Positions 1 through 10,869 of a DNA stretch of 64,000 nt are shown one piece after another. Origin of the DNA: Jaapia argillacea MUCL 33604. Taxonomy: Eukaryota; Basidiomycota; Agaricomycetes; Jaapiales; Jaapiaceae. The notes under the pieces are model-generated. The model saw only the letters and a list, made by a program, of their open reading frames with translations. It made no database searches and was not told the DNA's origin. Positions within the stretch are counted from its first letter, which is position 1. Every line of letters starts with the position of its first letter. The stretch lies in NCBI GenBank assembly GCA_000697665.1, contig KL197718.1:937099-1001098 (forward strand), read 5' to 3'. The translations under genes were made by a program, and so were the position numbers.

Positions 1-1032
1 AAGAAAATTAGGTCACGAAAGAGTCGAAAACGTACCGGCGATAACCAAGACACCAGCCGCATGGCAAGTCTGAACCATCGCTTGATATTGTGATCTGCTT
101 CCTCTCTTCGAGCTGATCTGATACGAGACGGGTTGATAGTCTGTCCACCATTGTGGGCCTACACCACACCAAGTAATTCAGCAAAACCAGGCATGATGAT
201 GATGGACGCAGGGACAACCCACCTTGCACGTGTTCTTGGGCAGGGCTCGCTGTGGTACAAGGTGGAATTAATCGGCGAGCATATATTAGACACTTTGTAG
301 TATCCCACCTTGAACATAACCGTAGCCTGTGGGATCGCAACGAAGTCAGCGGGAGATAGTAGTAACATGACTAGAAATCTCGCACCAGCCGGCCCAAGAA
401 AATTTGTACATTCCGACGCAATGCTGTCCCTAAAGTAATTGCCAAGCGACGCGTCAATAGGGTGGCTACAAATTCGAGCGAATAACGTACCATGACCACT
501 GAAACATCTGCACGATGACATCTTACGGACAGCATCAGCGGCAGGTCAGAAACCACACTAAGAGGCTCTCACCTTTGTCTCCGATTCCCTCCCCCTCGAA
601 CGGTGCCGTCTGACTTGCAACGGCGACGGCAATCATAATGAGAAACATGAACGCCATCATTGTAAGCCAAAGATGCCCCTTCATAAAGTTCCAGCACGTT
701 CTGGGGCTATTCTTGATAACGAGTAGGATGCTCTGAAGACGGTTGATGCACTTCGTTGACCAGGATGTGGGAGCAGGGATAGGTTGAGGGATAAGCTGTT
801 CTTGGTCCTTTTCCGATGTTGGGGTAATGGGTAGAGAGAGCACACCCTTGTCGGGGAAGGGGGCTGGGGAGTCCAGTGTGGGGGAGCCGCGCGGGTGGAG
901 TAGATGGGGGGAAGATGAAAGAGTTGAACATCCTAAGGCTGTCTTATATGGATTTTGCAGACGGGGCGATTGACATCGAAGGAGGGCAAGAAGGAAGCAG
1001 AGTGAGGACGAAAGTGGAAACACATTTGCCAT
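1..1032 (-). CDS. unrecognised membrane-protein gene, 3' part uncertain
   Basis: The first exon opens at the ATG at 1032 and reads about 150 residues to a good donor near 572 (GGTGAGAG). It begins with a hydrophobic signal-like stretch ([18 protein letters not shown]). A Pro/Ser-rich region follows, then a clear membrane segment near residues 120-140 ([17 protein letters not shown]). Below 570 several short minus-strand exons are possible, including a hydrophobic Cys-containing stretch over 160-520, but I could not settle the splicing. The gene may continue past the left edge. I do not recognise the family. Signal-anchor plus one membrane helix is what can be seen; the rest is inference. Confidence 0.35.
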
Positions 1033-1386
1033 AAAAGGAAAGAAGCTGAAAGCCGATGACGAGCGCTGCAAGGGAACGTGGTAATTGTACAGGATTTGGG
1101 ATCACTTGGGCGAGTAATAGCGAGCTCAAAGAAAGATAGGGAGAGGAGAAGTGGTCAACTGAACGAGTGGATCGTACAAATTGGACAATTCTGAATCACT
1201 AGGGGGTGGAATGATGACCAAGAGACAGCGAGAGACATCTAACACAAGACTAATTAAGCACTTCACATAGGTCTACATGCCGCAAGGTGAGGAAGGTTAA
1301 GGAGCGAGCGATATGAAACCTACTCACACATTCTCAGAATGTTCCACCTCCTCCTTGATAATCAAGTCCTCAACCTCGTTCGCAGC

Positions 1387-2228
1387 CTACCGCGCGTCAT
1401 GGAAGTTCAATTCGCAGTGTGTTATCAAGACCCTCGTAAGTCCGGGAGCCAAATTGACTCCCCACCTCACAAGTGGCACCAGAGGCTTCAAAAAGCGATA
1501 GATATACTTGATGGCTGCCATCAGCCATTTCCTTCTCTCGATCCTCCATGGGGCCGCGAGCCCATGTCGCCTAATCAATTGACGGACTACCTCTGCGGAT
1601 TCCCGATACTCTTGGGGAAACCCTCTCTCCCTAGCCACAATCACGGCATGACCATCGAACGATAAACCATAAGACTCAAAGTTGGGTCCATTTTCTTCCC
1701 ACCATCTCTTCATCGCATCAGCGACGGGTTCGTCCTGATTGTCATCATCGCAGGCGTTCTCGCCATGTGTAACGACGAGGACCATGGGAACTTTCTTCTG
1801 GCAGAATCCTTCGTAGAACAACTTGTAGTTCCTTTCCATGATAGCGGTGATTCGGCCGAGGCGAATCACGAATACGAGTAGGTTTACGCCATCCTCAGGC
1901 TCCTGAATGAGCCTATAGAGGTTCGCATCGCATCTGGGGAGGTCATCGAGCCTTCACTACCTTCATTGAGGCCCGCAGTGTCGTGAACCCTGAAAGATGG
2001 GCCAATGGACTTCTCGTCGTAAGAATTGCTGCGAAATGTGCAGCCACGAGTACCATTTGAGGTTTTGGCCACTCTCTTGCCAAGAACCAGATTGATGACG
2101 GCGCTCTTTCCCACCCCAGTCTCACCAAAGACGACAACGTTTGGGACGGGTGCGGCTTTCGGCTGATTTGGTAGCTATTAGTGATGCGAAAGAAGAAGTT
2201 TCGTGGTTACTGACAGTTGACATCATAA
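1387..2228 (-). pseudogene. G-domain (AIG1/septin-like) GTPase with a frame break
   Basis: Minus-strand frames encode a fungal 'G domain-containing' P-loop GTPase. The first long piece has the Walker A motif (VVVFGETGVGKSAVINLVLG, about 2094-2146) and the G3 motif DTAGL near 1975. The second piece (1387-about 1940) continues with the family's NLYRLIQ-type segment, a QKKVPMVLVVTHGEN stretch in the G4 position, and a basic C-terminal tail. The two pieces lie in different frames. The junction sits on a 5 bp tandem repeat (CGCAT CGCAT, 1924-1934 on the plus strand), and counting it once would make the frames continuous. A short first exon (ATG near 2224, spliced to an acceptor near 2152) is likely. 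Either the allele is broken or the repeat is an assembly error. Confidence 0.6.
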
Positions 2229-3438
2229 CTACAGAGGATAGAAGAGACAAGAGTAGGTGATGTGTGGCAGATTGCAAGTGGGTAGAAGCCGCTTCTTGGA
2301 GGGGGGTGATAGGGAGGGTGACGGATGAGCGTAAGGGCACAAGGACGCAGAAGAGTGGGTTTACGAACTTATAGATGAGACTAAGCGCTTGTAGAAGCAT
2401 ACAAGGAGCATCAAAGTTTCGTCGATATGGCACATGAAAGGGCTTGTGATGGACGATAGACTCAGATAAATGCTCAGTACTGGGCTCATTCCGAAATGAA
2501 GAACACGCCCTGTCCGTCCCCGCCCATAAGAGAGTGAGCGCCCGTCCGTAGCATAACTCTGATGTTGAAACCTATGAAAGGGCAGATTGTCGTGCCCATC
2601 CGGCAGCATGGCCTCCAGGAATGGGGTAGATATCGCACCAAGTGGATCAGAGTTTCATCTTGGTGTAAGACCCTGTTGCTGAAGCGCCTGATAGCGGTAG
2701 GTTTCCGAACAGAGTGCAACTGTGCAAGCGCCCAAACATTGCCTGCGTATTATCCTGGGCAATCGATGCCTCGCCGCGCAGATGCCTATAACCCGTTGTT
2801 ATCTTTGACTTATCCAATAGTCATACACAGAACATTCAAGAAAGCTCACAAACGCGGAGTCGAAAGGTAGCACTTGCTACAAAGAGAATCCCCCCCCCCC
2901 CCCCCCCCAAANNNNNNNNNNNNNNNNNNNNNNNNNNNNNNNNNNNNNNNNNNNNNNNNNNNNNNNNNNNNNNNNNNNNNNNNNNNNNNNNNNNNNNNNN
3001 NNNNNNNNNNNNNNNNNNNNNNNNNNNNNNNNNNNNNNNNNNNNNNNNNNNNNNNNNNNNNNNNNNNNNNNNNNNNNNNNNNNNNNNNNNNNNNNNNNNN
3101 NNNNNNNNNNNNNNNNNNNNNNNNNNNNNNNNNNNNNNNNNNNNNNNNNNNNNNNNNNNNNNNNNNNNNNNNNNNNNNNNNNNNNNNNNNNNNNNNNNNN
3201 NNNNNNNNNNNNNNNNNNNNNNNNNNNNNNNNNNNNNNNNNNNNNNNNNNNNNNNNNNNNNNNNNNNNNNNNNNNNNNNNNNNNNNNNNNNNNNNNNNNN
3301 NNNNNNNNNNNNNNNNNNNNNNNNNNNNNNNNNNNNNNNNNNNNNNNNNNNNNNNNNNNNNNNNNNNNNNNNNNNNNNNNNNNNGAACCCCCCCCCCCCC
3401 CCCAACGTAAATGTACCGTCCCCCTCAGTAATCCACCG
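2229..3438. other. gap-containing intergenic region
   Basis: No gene is recognised on either side of the run of Ns. The sequence is interrupted by 473 unknown bases. Confidence 0.6.
2912..3384. other. assembly gap (Ns) flanked by poly-C
   Basis: 473 Ns, bordered on the left by an 18-base C run and on the right by a 14-base C run. Homopolymer C at both edges suggests the gap arose because reads failed in a low-complexity tract. Reading frames crossing it are meaningless. Confidence 0.97.
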
Positions 3439-4155
3439 TCATCCTCGCCGTTTCCCCCGTCTCTGTTTCGCGGCATAGTTTCGCCATTTCTGTATGTCTT
3501 CGCGTTCAAGCAATAAATCAACCGTATAGAAGTTGCGTGCAAGCTCTTCATTGGAAGCGACATGATGCACAGTAGAGTGGCAATGGCTGCCGCAAAACAT
3601 AAGTCTTGGTCGCGAGATTTTGACGCTAACCCAGAAAACTACTCACCGACACAGCCATGCAACACTCCCTAACATCTCCTCTCTGTGCCATCCCTTCTTC
3701 AATACCTTCGTATGGACGCTCCTCGGTATGAGGTGGTGATACGTCAAAGGCACGGCCCTCTCACAAATCTCACACTCGCTCTTCCTAGTCCCACTCCAGT
3801 TCGTTGGCGGAGGCTCGCAAGCCTCCTTCACATAGTCATCGAGGACCTTCTCGACGAACTTGATAACGTCGTCAGAGTCCCCAACCAATCCGTACGAGAT
3901 TAGACTATCGATGAAGGTGGGCGGGGTGAGGGTTTCGAAGGAGAGTTCATCAGTCGAAGGTATAGCGGTGTAGGAAGCGTTCCGTATGGACTCCGGGAGT
4001 GTAGGCCAGAGTTCAAGAGCGAGGTATGAGATAAAGTCTCCTAGTTCCTCAATACTGGAGTCCTCAGTATCGGGACCTCCAGCTTTGATTATAAGACGCC
4101 TCGCAAGACAATCCTTGAAAGTCAGGAATTGTGTGGTTTCGGGTTCAGCTTGCAT
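3439..4155 (-). CDS. HNH-type domain protein (Cys/His-rich C-terminus)
   Basis: Two exons, 3647-4155 and 3439-3586 (minus), joined at a GTGAGT donor and a GCAG acceptor, give about 218 residues. The C-terminal part has an HNH-like zinc signature: CEICER, then LTYHHLIPRS, then after the splice CRHCHSTVHH. This CxxC...HH...CxxCH order is that of fungal HNH-type proteins of unknown function. The N-terminal 120 residues are helical and acidic with no recognised domain. The start is the first in-frame ATG (4155); an extra 5' exon from ATGs at 4334 or 4389 is possible but did not splice cleanly. It is divergent from ARH1, with about 310 bp between the start codons. Nuclease activity is not shown; HNH-like motifs can be structural. 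Confidence 0.75.
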
Positions 4156-4467
4156 ATCCAACGGACTTGATGTACAACAGTAACGTTTATGACGAAAACG
4201 AGATTGGCCAGCATGTATATATGTCCACCTCTAGCGCACTGCCTCCAGGGTTTGCGGTCGTTGTGGTCGGGAGGGAAAATATGACGCATTTCGTAACGCT
4301 CCTGCTTTGCTGACTTGGCCGAATTCTCAGCCATCGTTCACTTGCAGAAATCTCCCGAGTCACTCTCTCCTTCCTCTGCTCCGACATGTTCTACCCGGTA
4401 CCCTAATCTGACAACTCACGCTGACTGGTCAAGGCAGCCCGAAATCTAGGATTTCGAATAGAGGAAG

Positions 4468-6293
4468 ATGAATCCGTTGAAGCTGGCGATTGTAGGCGGA
4501 GGGCCCTCCGCGTTCTACGTCGCGTCTCGTTTGCTCAATCTGTTGCCAGCATCGAGTATTCATGGAGCCAACATGAGGATACATATGTATGATCGAAGTT
4601 GGGCGCCCCATGGCCTGGTGAGGTATGGGGTTGCACCCGACCATCCTGAAGTGAAGGTGAGCAGTCGCGATTTTTCCGTATCCGGGTTCAGGAGTTCTCG
4701 TGTTGTTGGACGATTCTGTAATATCATGAGGCGTTGGAGGATTTGAGAATCTTATTGGGCTCAGTTGAATCCGACACTTTGTGACTTGGGGAGCTGGAGC
4801 TCACCGTGCTTGGTTTTAATGGAGTGGATCGTACTGGAATCTCTACGCATCATCTGTTACCTTTGTCTCTGACGCGACGTCTTCGCCAGAACTGCACCCA
4901 CAAATTTGACGAAGCTGCCACCGATCCTCGCCTCTCTTTTTTCGGAAACGTATCAATCACTTCCTCACAAAGCCAAAACTCGATACCGACATCCTCACAA
5001 CCAACTCTAACACAACCTCTCACCACTCTCTTCCAAAATTACACGCATCTCCTTCTCGCCACAGGGGCGCCAACCCCCGTCCTCCATTCCTCTCTACCGC
5101 CCTCCACTCACTGTATACCCGCTCTCTCACTCGTACACTGGTACACGGCTCATCCATCCTACACATCTAGTTTCACCACCGCCACGTCGTCTTCTCACCC
5201 CTTGCCCGTGCCATCGCTGGACAAAATCTCGCACGTGACCCTGATAGGTCAAGGGAACGTTGCCTTGGATGTAGCTCGCATCCTCCTCACACCAGTTTCG
5301 ATCCTATCCAAATATGACATCCGTTCATCCGTTCTCGACGTTCTCGCCACTTCGGCCGTGAAGCACGTCAGCATCGTCGGTCGGCGTGGTCCTTACGAAG
5401 CGGCGTTCACAACCAAGGAGCTTCGAGAGATGATCAACTTGACTGAGGCTTCTATGGTACCAATAGAGCCGGATCTGCTGAATCCATCGGAAGGGAAAGT
5501 GGTGACTAGACAACAAGGAAGAATGGTCGACTTGTTGAAGAAAGGAAGTAAGAACAAGTTTGGGACAACTGCGAAGACGTGGAGTTTAGACTTCTTCAGG
5601 AGTCCTCTAGGCCTGGAGGTTCCTATTGCCTCCTCCGTTTTGCCCCAAATCAAGGCAGTATTGACGCTGGGACACAACACCCTCGATCCAGTCACTTCTC
5701 GTGCAATACCTACCTCCCAGACGTCCACTCTCGAAACAGATCTGGTCGTCACCTCCTTAGGTTTCTGCTCCGAACCTTCCGCGCCATATTACGATCCAGC
5801 CCTCGGGCACCTCCGGAATGTCGGCGGGAGGGTTGTCAGTATATCTCCCGCTGAGGGAACTGGATATGGAAGTGAGGGCGGGAGGGTGCTGAAGAACGTC
5901 TATGCTAGCGGATGGGCCGCCAATGGTGCTAAAGGTGTATTGGCTAGCACGATGCTCAACGCGTATACTGTGGCCGACACTATCCTCTCGGATTACTTTG
6001 CCGCTGCACCTCCTGCGTCTTCTGACCCCACTCCAGTTCAGGCGACATCCATACCGTCTTCTCCTCCATCTCCAGAGGAGCTTGTCACAGAAGAAGTCAT
6101 GAACTGCTCTCCTAATCCCTCCGACCCTCCAACAGTAGTCACAGAAGCAGTTAAGGACGGACGGGTGTTGACTTATGGTGATTGGAAGAAGATTGACCAA
6201 GAAGAAATTAGGAGGGGTGAAGAGAACGGCAAGGAGAGGGAGAGAATGAACTGGGAAGAGGTTTGTGCCTTCTTGAGGAGGGTGGTTGGATGA
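4468..6293 (+). CDS. ARH1: mitochondrial NADPH:adrenodoxin (ferredoxin) oxidoreductase
   Basis: Two exons, 4468-4656 and 4890-6293, give 530 residues, close to yeast Arh1 and human FDXR. The splice joins GAA GTG AAG to AAC TGC ACC and restores the family segment PEVKNCTHKFDE. The N-terminus carries the FAD Rossmann motif (VGGGPSAFYVASRL). Mid-protein there is the NADP-binding GQGNVALDVARIL and the GRRGPYEAAFTTKELRE block. The C-terminal signature TYGDWKKID is present. In mitochondria the enzyme passes electrons from NADPH to ferredoxin for Fe-S cluster and heme A synthesis. No targeting presequence precedes the FAD motif, so either a 5' exon is missing from this model or targeting is internal. 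A Ser/Thr/Pro-rich insertion near residues 130-160 is specific to this copy. The 233 bp intron is long for this window. Confidence 0.92.
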
Positions 6294-8405
6294 CGAGGTG
6301 GTCTGTGGATGCATGGGAGGGGAACATATCGCCTTTCTCTGTCATACCTGGTAATCTTCCTAGCACCTCCGCTCTTCATTGTCGCACAGAGCTATCACAA
6401 CCGCCTGACAGTCACCAACAGTCGAGACTAACCGGCTCTCGCTCCGGGTTTTCTTGACTCCTGGAGTCACCGTCGCCTCTTTGCGTGGTGTGGGGACGGG
6501 GTCATGGAACCCTGCAAGTTACTGGATTCCTCGAGAAACAATTATCCATCCGCGTGTCGCCATACCAGCTTTCCCCCACTCAGGTGCCCCGGGTGAAGCC
6601 GCCCCGAGTTGGGTTTCTGACATTCGCCTTACCATTGAGATTGCAGTCGTTCCTCCCGAGATCGCTCCCGTTGGCATGGCTTGCTCATCACCAATGTTCT
6701 CATCTGTTCTCATTCGTGGTACCGATTGCGCCGTGGGGGTTCTGTACCCCCACGTTCTCCTCAGTGGCATGCGGAACGATGATCTTCGTCTCTATCATCG
6801 CTTCCCGGCCCTGCGGTACAAACACAGGTTTGTGGTGTAAGAATTTAGCCGGCCCCCTGAGCTGGAAGTTCGGACTTTTCTGTGGCGACAAAGGAACGTC
6901 TCGCAAGGAAACAAGTCTGATTGTCGAGGCCATCACCAGGATCGGCGACGAATATGACGCACCGAATGCTCCTTGATAAGCCAACCACTACATGGGTGGA
7001 CGGATCTCGCCTGAGTCTTCGCATCAGCCACCTGGTTCTCCTTTCTCTTCGACTACCAGGCTGTCACGGAGTCGACGCGGTGCCTTCACTCCTCCCCCAG
7101 GACCATATGCAACTTGACAACCTTGTGTTTTGGTCCATGTTGATGTGAAATTCGAGCTGGAGTCTCCTGCTAGCCGCACATGGTTCCTTTGTCCACTACC
7201 TATCCAACCTTTAGATCCGTGGGCCAATGAAGGGTTCTGGATGATCTCCAACCTCTGGTCTGGTGGGGGATTGCAAGCACATTGTGCGTGCTGTCATTGC
7301 AACGACCTTGCTTTCCCGTAACCTCACATTCCGCAGCGTGATGGAGGTGGCGTGACCCCTACTGCATTTATCCGCGCCTGCGACACCATATCAACAGATG
7401 CTCTTGCCTCGCATTGCTTCTTTTCTCAACAGGATTCATTTTCACAGCTGTCTACGAGCCCTCTTGCGTCCAGAGCCTCCGTTTTACTCCTTTTTTTGTG
7501 GGATATATTACAGAGGTGACAGGGGTGAGACCTTACGGCGCATCATGAATCCGGCCATATTTCACACGGGTTCTTTCAGACACACGGGCGGTTGAGATAC
7601 ATGTGGCTTAAGCTTTCGCGTTTGACCCCAGGATTCACATTAGAGCGATCCATGCTTTCCTGCCCTCTGTGCCATGATCAGTATGTTGGCTGTCTCTCGC
7701 AGCTAGCCCTTCACGCTACGCTACCATCCTTATCAACGATTCCACGAATACTTCAGCGCAGCAGGCCCTACGCCTGCAGGCGACTCGTCAGTATAATGGT
7801 ATCCAGGGCCATGTCTCCCTCGTTCTTGGGAAGAGATGTCTATGTCCGACGCGCTTCTCTCTTATCTTTCTCTTTTAGTTCAACACAACTTCTCCCTCGT
7901 CAGACGCCGAAATCTCGGCAGAAGAGCCACTTATGAGGAGAACCGGATCACAACCCATCGTCTGTACATCCACCATCGACTGTGTGGGAAGGATCGTTGG
8001 TCTTGATCCTGCTTGATCATGCGAGTTCCCCGTGGGGGAATCCGTCACTTTCAGATGGGCAACGTTAATTGGGTGCGCCGATTTCCCTTCAACGAATGCT
8101 ACTATGTAGGCTTTCTCCATCATAGCCTTACGATGATGATATGTTGTACAAGCGGATATCCAGCCTTCCGCGACCCAGACTCTGAGCTTCGTCTCACAGC
8201 CTTCAGATCCTCATCGTTCGATGGGAACGAGGTTCTCAACCTTCCTAATTGTGCAATTCTACCTATGACAGTGGCTTACTGTCTGGCCTTCCAATCCTTT
8301 TGGCTACTAGCCGATGAGGTCGACCTTTGTGATTTCATTCAGGTAAGTCTCACGGCTCCAGATCATGGGTATTTCTTACAACGTTGTTTCCTATTTCTAT
8401 TTCAG
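6294..8405. other. 2.1 kb without a recognised gene
   Basis: Several plus-strand open stretches exist (6454-6976, 7592-7936, 8013-8456) but none shows a known motif or a consistent exon chain. The last 60 bases lead into the duplicated block shared by the three protease copies. It may be a decayed gene or repeat; I cannot tell. Confidence 0.5.
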
Positions 8406-8452
8406 TCGTCCCAAACGCCGAACCTGTGTACCGACGTCTCATCCATTTTGAG
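8406..8452 (+). other. exon-like block conserved upstream of protease copy 1
   Basis: 47 bases lie between a polypyrimidine tract ending in TTTCAG and a GTGAGT donor. A matching block, with both splice signals, occurs upstream of protease copy 3 (28797-28844). A diverged one lies upstream of copy 2 (about 25441-25488), where the acceptor AG is lost. It may be a 5' UTR exon of the protease or the last piece of an unrecognised co-duplicated gene. Confidence 0.5.
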
Positions 8453-8970
8453 GTGAGTCTCCCCAAGCATTACCGCCAACGATGGGCGCTATGAATAGTC
8501 TGCAGTCTATCTGTTGAAAGAAGCCTCGTTTCATGTGGTGCCATTTATCCGTGATTATCCGCGGAATCCACGAGTGGCCCGTCGGGAAATGCAAACCTCG
8601 CGGAGCCCTCTTCGTCTGCCGAGTGTGATTGTCAGTGACCTTTGTACCCAAAGGTTGAGCCCAAGCCTCTCTTTGTGTGTATGGGTCTACAGCTAGAATC
8701 TCACAGGGCCCAAAAATATATTTCTCCTTCGTGACAATTCTCGTCCTCTTCTGCAAGATGCGAGGCTTCCTCGAAGACGTTGAGCTCCTGGTTGGCCCTT
8801 CCCAACCCTGGCTTCTATCTATCGCTGCCTTCTCTTTGTTCTTCTCTCAACTCATGGCCACACTGTTACTCACCATGTGCAGCACGCTTCGCAGCAAGAT
8901 GTACACCATCTGTAATCAAAATTGTCTTCGAAATGTCTCAAAATACGCCATCGACGTTGAGGGATGGACG

Positions 8971-8976
8971 TATAAG
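8971..8976 (+). promoter_or_regulatory. TATA box of aspartic protease copy 1
   Basis: TATAAG lies 101 bp upstream of the start codon, inside a block conserved with copy 3. Just upstream, both copies share the line TCAAAATACGCCATCGACG. This placement and conservation support a functional core promoter. Confidence 0.65.
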
Positions 8977-9071
8977 AGCAGCTCTGTTTTTTTGGAGATC
9001 ATCACCTTCGAGCCGGCTTCCCCTCGATCAGTCTTTTCCTTCAGTCGACAGCGCAGCAACCGAGTCTCAAG

Positions 9072-10740
9072 ATGTTCAAATTCTCCGCCCTTCTCTCGCT
9101 TTGCCTCGTCGCTCTCAGCGTCTCTGCAACACCCGTTCCGGTTGACTCCCCCAAGGTCACCATTCCCATCGCCAGGAGGTTCGCCGCTGATGGCAACATC
9201 GTTGCCGCTGATCGTGCTCGAATTGAAGCCATCAAATCCAAGGACTACAGTGGTGCTCCCCATAAGCGTGCCGCGTACTCCATCGCTGTCACCAACACTG
9301 CTGTAAGCATTGGTGCTGTTTTGATGTGGATCTGCGCTGATTTGTTCTGTTCAGGTCACCTACACTGCTCCCATCGGCGTCGGTAGCCCCGCCACCACTT
9401 GTAAGTACAAGTGTTAATTATATCCGTCACTCTTGGCTGAAGTCGCATAGATACCCTCTTGATTGATACGGGTAGCTCTAACACCTGGGTCGGTGCCAGC
9501 AAGGTATGCGCTTTCTACCCTTCTTTGATATACCGAGCTCCTAACCCGTAATATTCCAGGCCTACGTCAAGACCAGCACTAGCGTTGACACTGGTGATGC
9601 TGTCGTCAGTATCTACAGTTTATACCTCGGATTCAGGTTCCCTAATGGTCTTGTCGTGCTTAGGCTGTCACCTACGGATCTGGCTCATTCTCGGGCACTG
9701 AGTGTTAGTGCAACTACTCATTATGTGTCGTGCCTCCCTGACGTCAGGATTTAGACTACGATACCGTCACCATCTCTTCGAGCTTGGTCATCCCCAATCA
9801 ATCCATCGGTGTCGCATCCACAGCCACTGGCTTCAGTGGAGTTGATGGTATCTTGGGTATTGGTCCCACCATCCTGACAGAAGGTCCGTCTACACTTGTC
9901 TGATTTCGTTTCCGGTCACATGCGCTGACGTACATGCTGTTCACAGGAACTGTCACTGGTGTCACGGAGGTCCCCACGGTGTCCGACAACTTGTACTCTC
10001 AGGGAACTATCACGACTGAGGTTGTCGGCGTCTCCTACGCTCCCACCACCTCCGACGCTGACACCAACGGCGAACTCACCTTCGGTGGCGTCGATACTAC
10101 CAAATACACTGGTACCCTCGCCTATACCCCCCTCACCACAACCGAACCCGCCAGCTACTACTGGGGTATCAACCAAGACATCACTTACAACGGAGCGACC
10201 ATCTTGGCTACCACTGCTGGTATTGTCGACACCGGTACCACCCTCGTCTACCTCGCCAGCAGTAAGTTTTGGTTGAATGCTGCTCATCAGTCGCAACTTG
10301 CTCACACTATCTCGCTACAGATGCATACACCAAGTATGTCTCTGCCACTGGCGCTAAGCTCGACGCTACCACCGGTCTCCTCAAGGTCACCTCCGCTCAG
10401 TACGCCGCCTTGAAGCCTTTGGACTTCGTCATTGGTGGTGTCACCTATGCTCTGACCGCCAACGGTCAAATCTGGCCCCGTTCGTTGAACACCTACATCG
10501 GTGGAACCACCGGCAGCATCTACTTGATCGTCAACAACGTGAGCACTCTCCACTACTATCCTGGTGAATAGGTTGTGACTCTAACTATGATTAAACCACC
10601 AGCTCGGAACCCCCAGTGGCGAGGGTCTCGACTTCATCAACGGTTACACCTTCTTGGAGCGCTTCTATGCTGTCTTCGATACCACCAACAAGCAGCTTGG
10701 TTTCGCCACCACAACCTACACCACTGCCACCACTAACTAG
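9072..10740 (+). CDS. secreted aspartic protease, polyporopepsin-like (A1), copy 1
   Basis: Nine exons: 9072-9302, 9355-9400, 9451-9503, 9560-9604, 9664-9703, 9755-9883, 9947-10261, 10321-10538 and 10603-10740. Together they give 404 residues in one unbroken frame. The order is a signal peptide (residues 1-19, ending near VSA), a propeptide with a KR site near residues 57-60, then a mature pepsin fold. The two catalytic motifs are LLIDTGSSNTWVG and GIVDTGTTLVYLAS. The flap Tyr lies in TYGSGSFSGTEY. Family A1 enzymes cleave extracellular protein at acidic pH; secretion follows from the signal peptide. A conserved promoter and an AATAAA signal 97 nt after the stop flank it. Two paralogues lie at 23-28 kb on the opposite strand. 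Confidence 0.95.
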
Positions 10741-10836
10741 GTCGGTCTCTCGTTGCTGGAGGGAATCGGTCTGGGGAAATGGTGAAGAGTGTTGCAGTTT
10801 AAAATTATCACTATTTTTTGTTGGTTGTAGAGGAGA

Positions 10837-10842
10837 AATAAA
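10837..10842 (+). terminator. poly(A) signal of protease copy 1
   Basis: AATAAA in the 3' UTR, within a block conserved downstream of copy 3 (26250-26394). Only copy 1 keeps the canonical hexamer. Confidence 0.5.
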
Positions 10843-10869
10843 GTCGCATTATATACCCTCTCCATGATC

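Noticed and set aside
2836-3563. Open frames across the poly-C and N gap
   Set aside because: They are made of unknown residues and homopolymer glycine/proline; not genes.
6454-8456. Candidate plus-strand gene before protease copy 1
   Set aside because: Open frames exist but no motif or consistent splice chain; kept only as an unexplained stretch.
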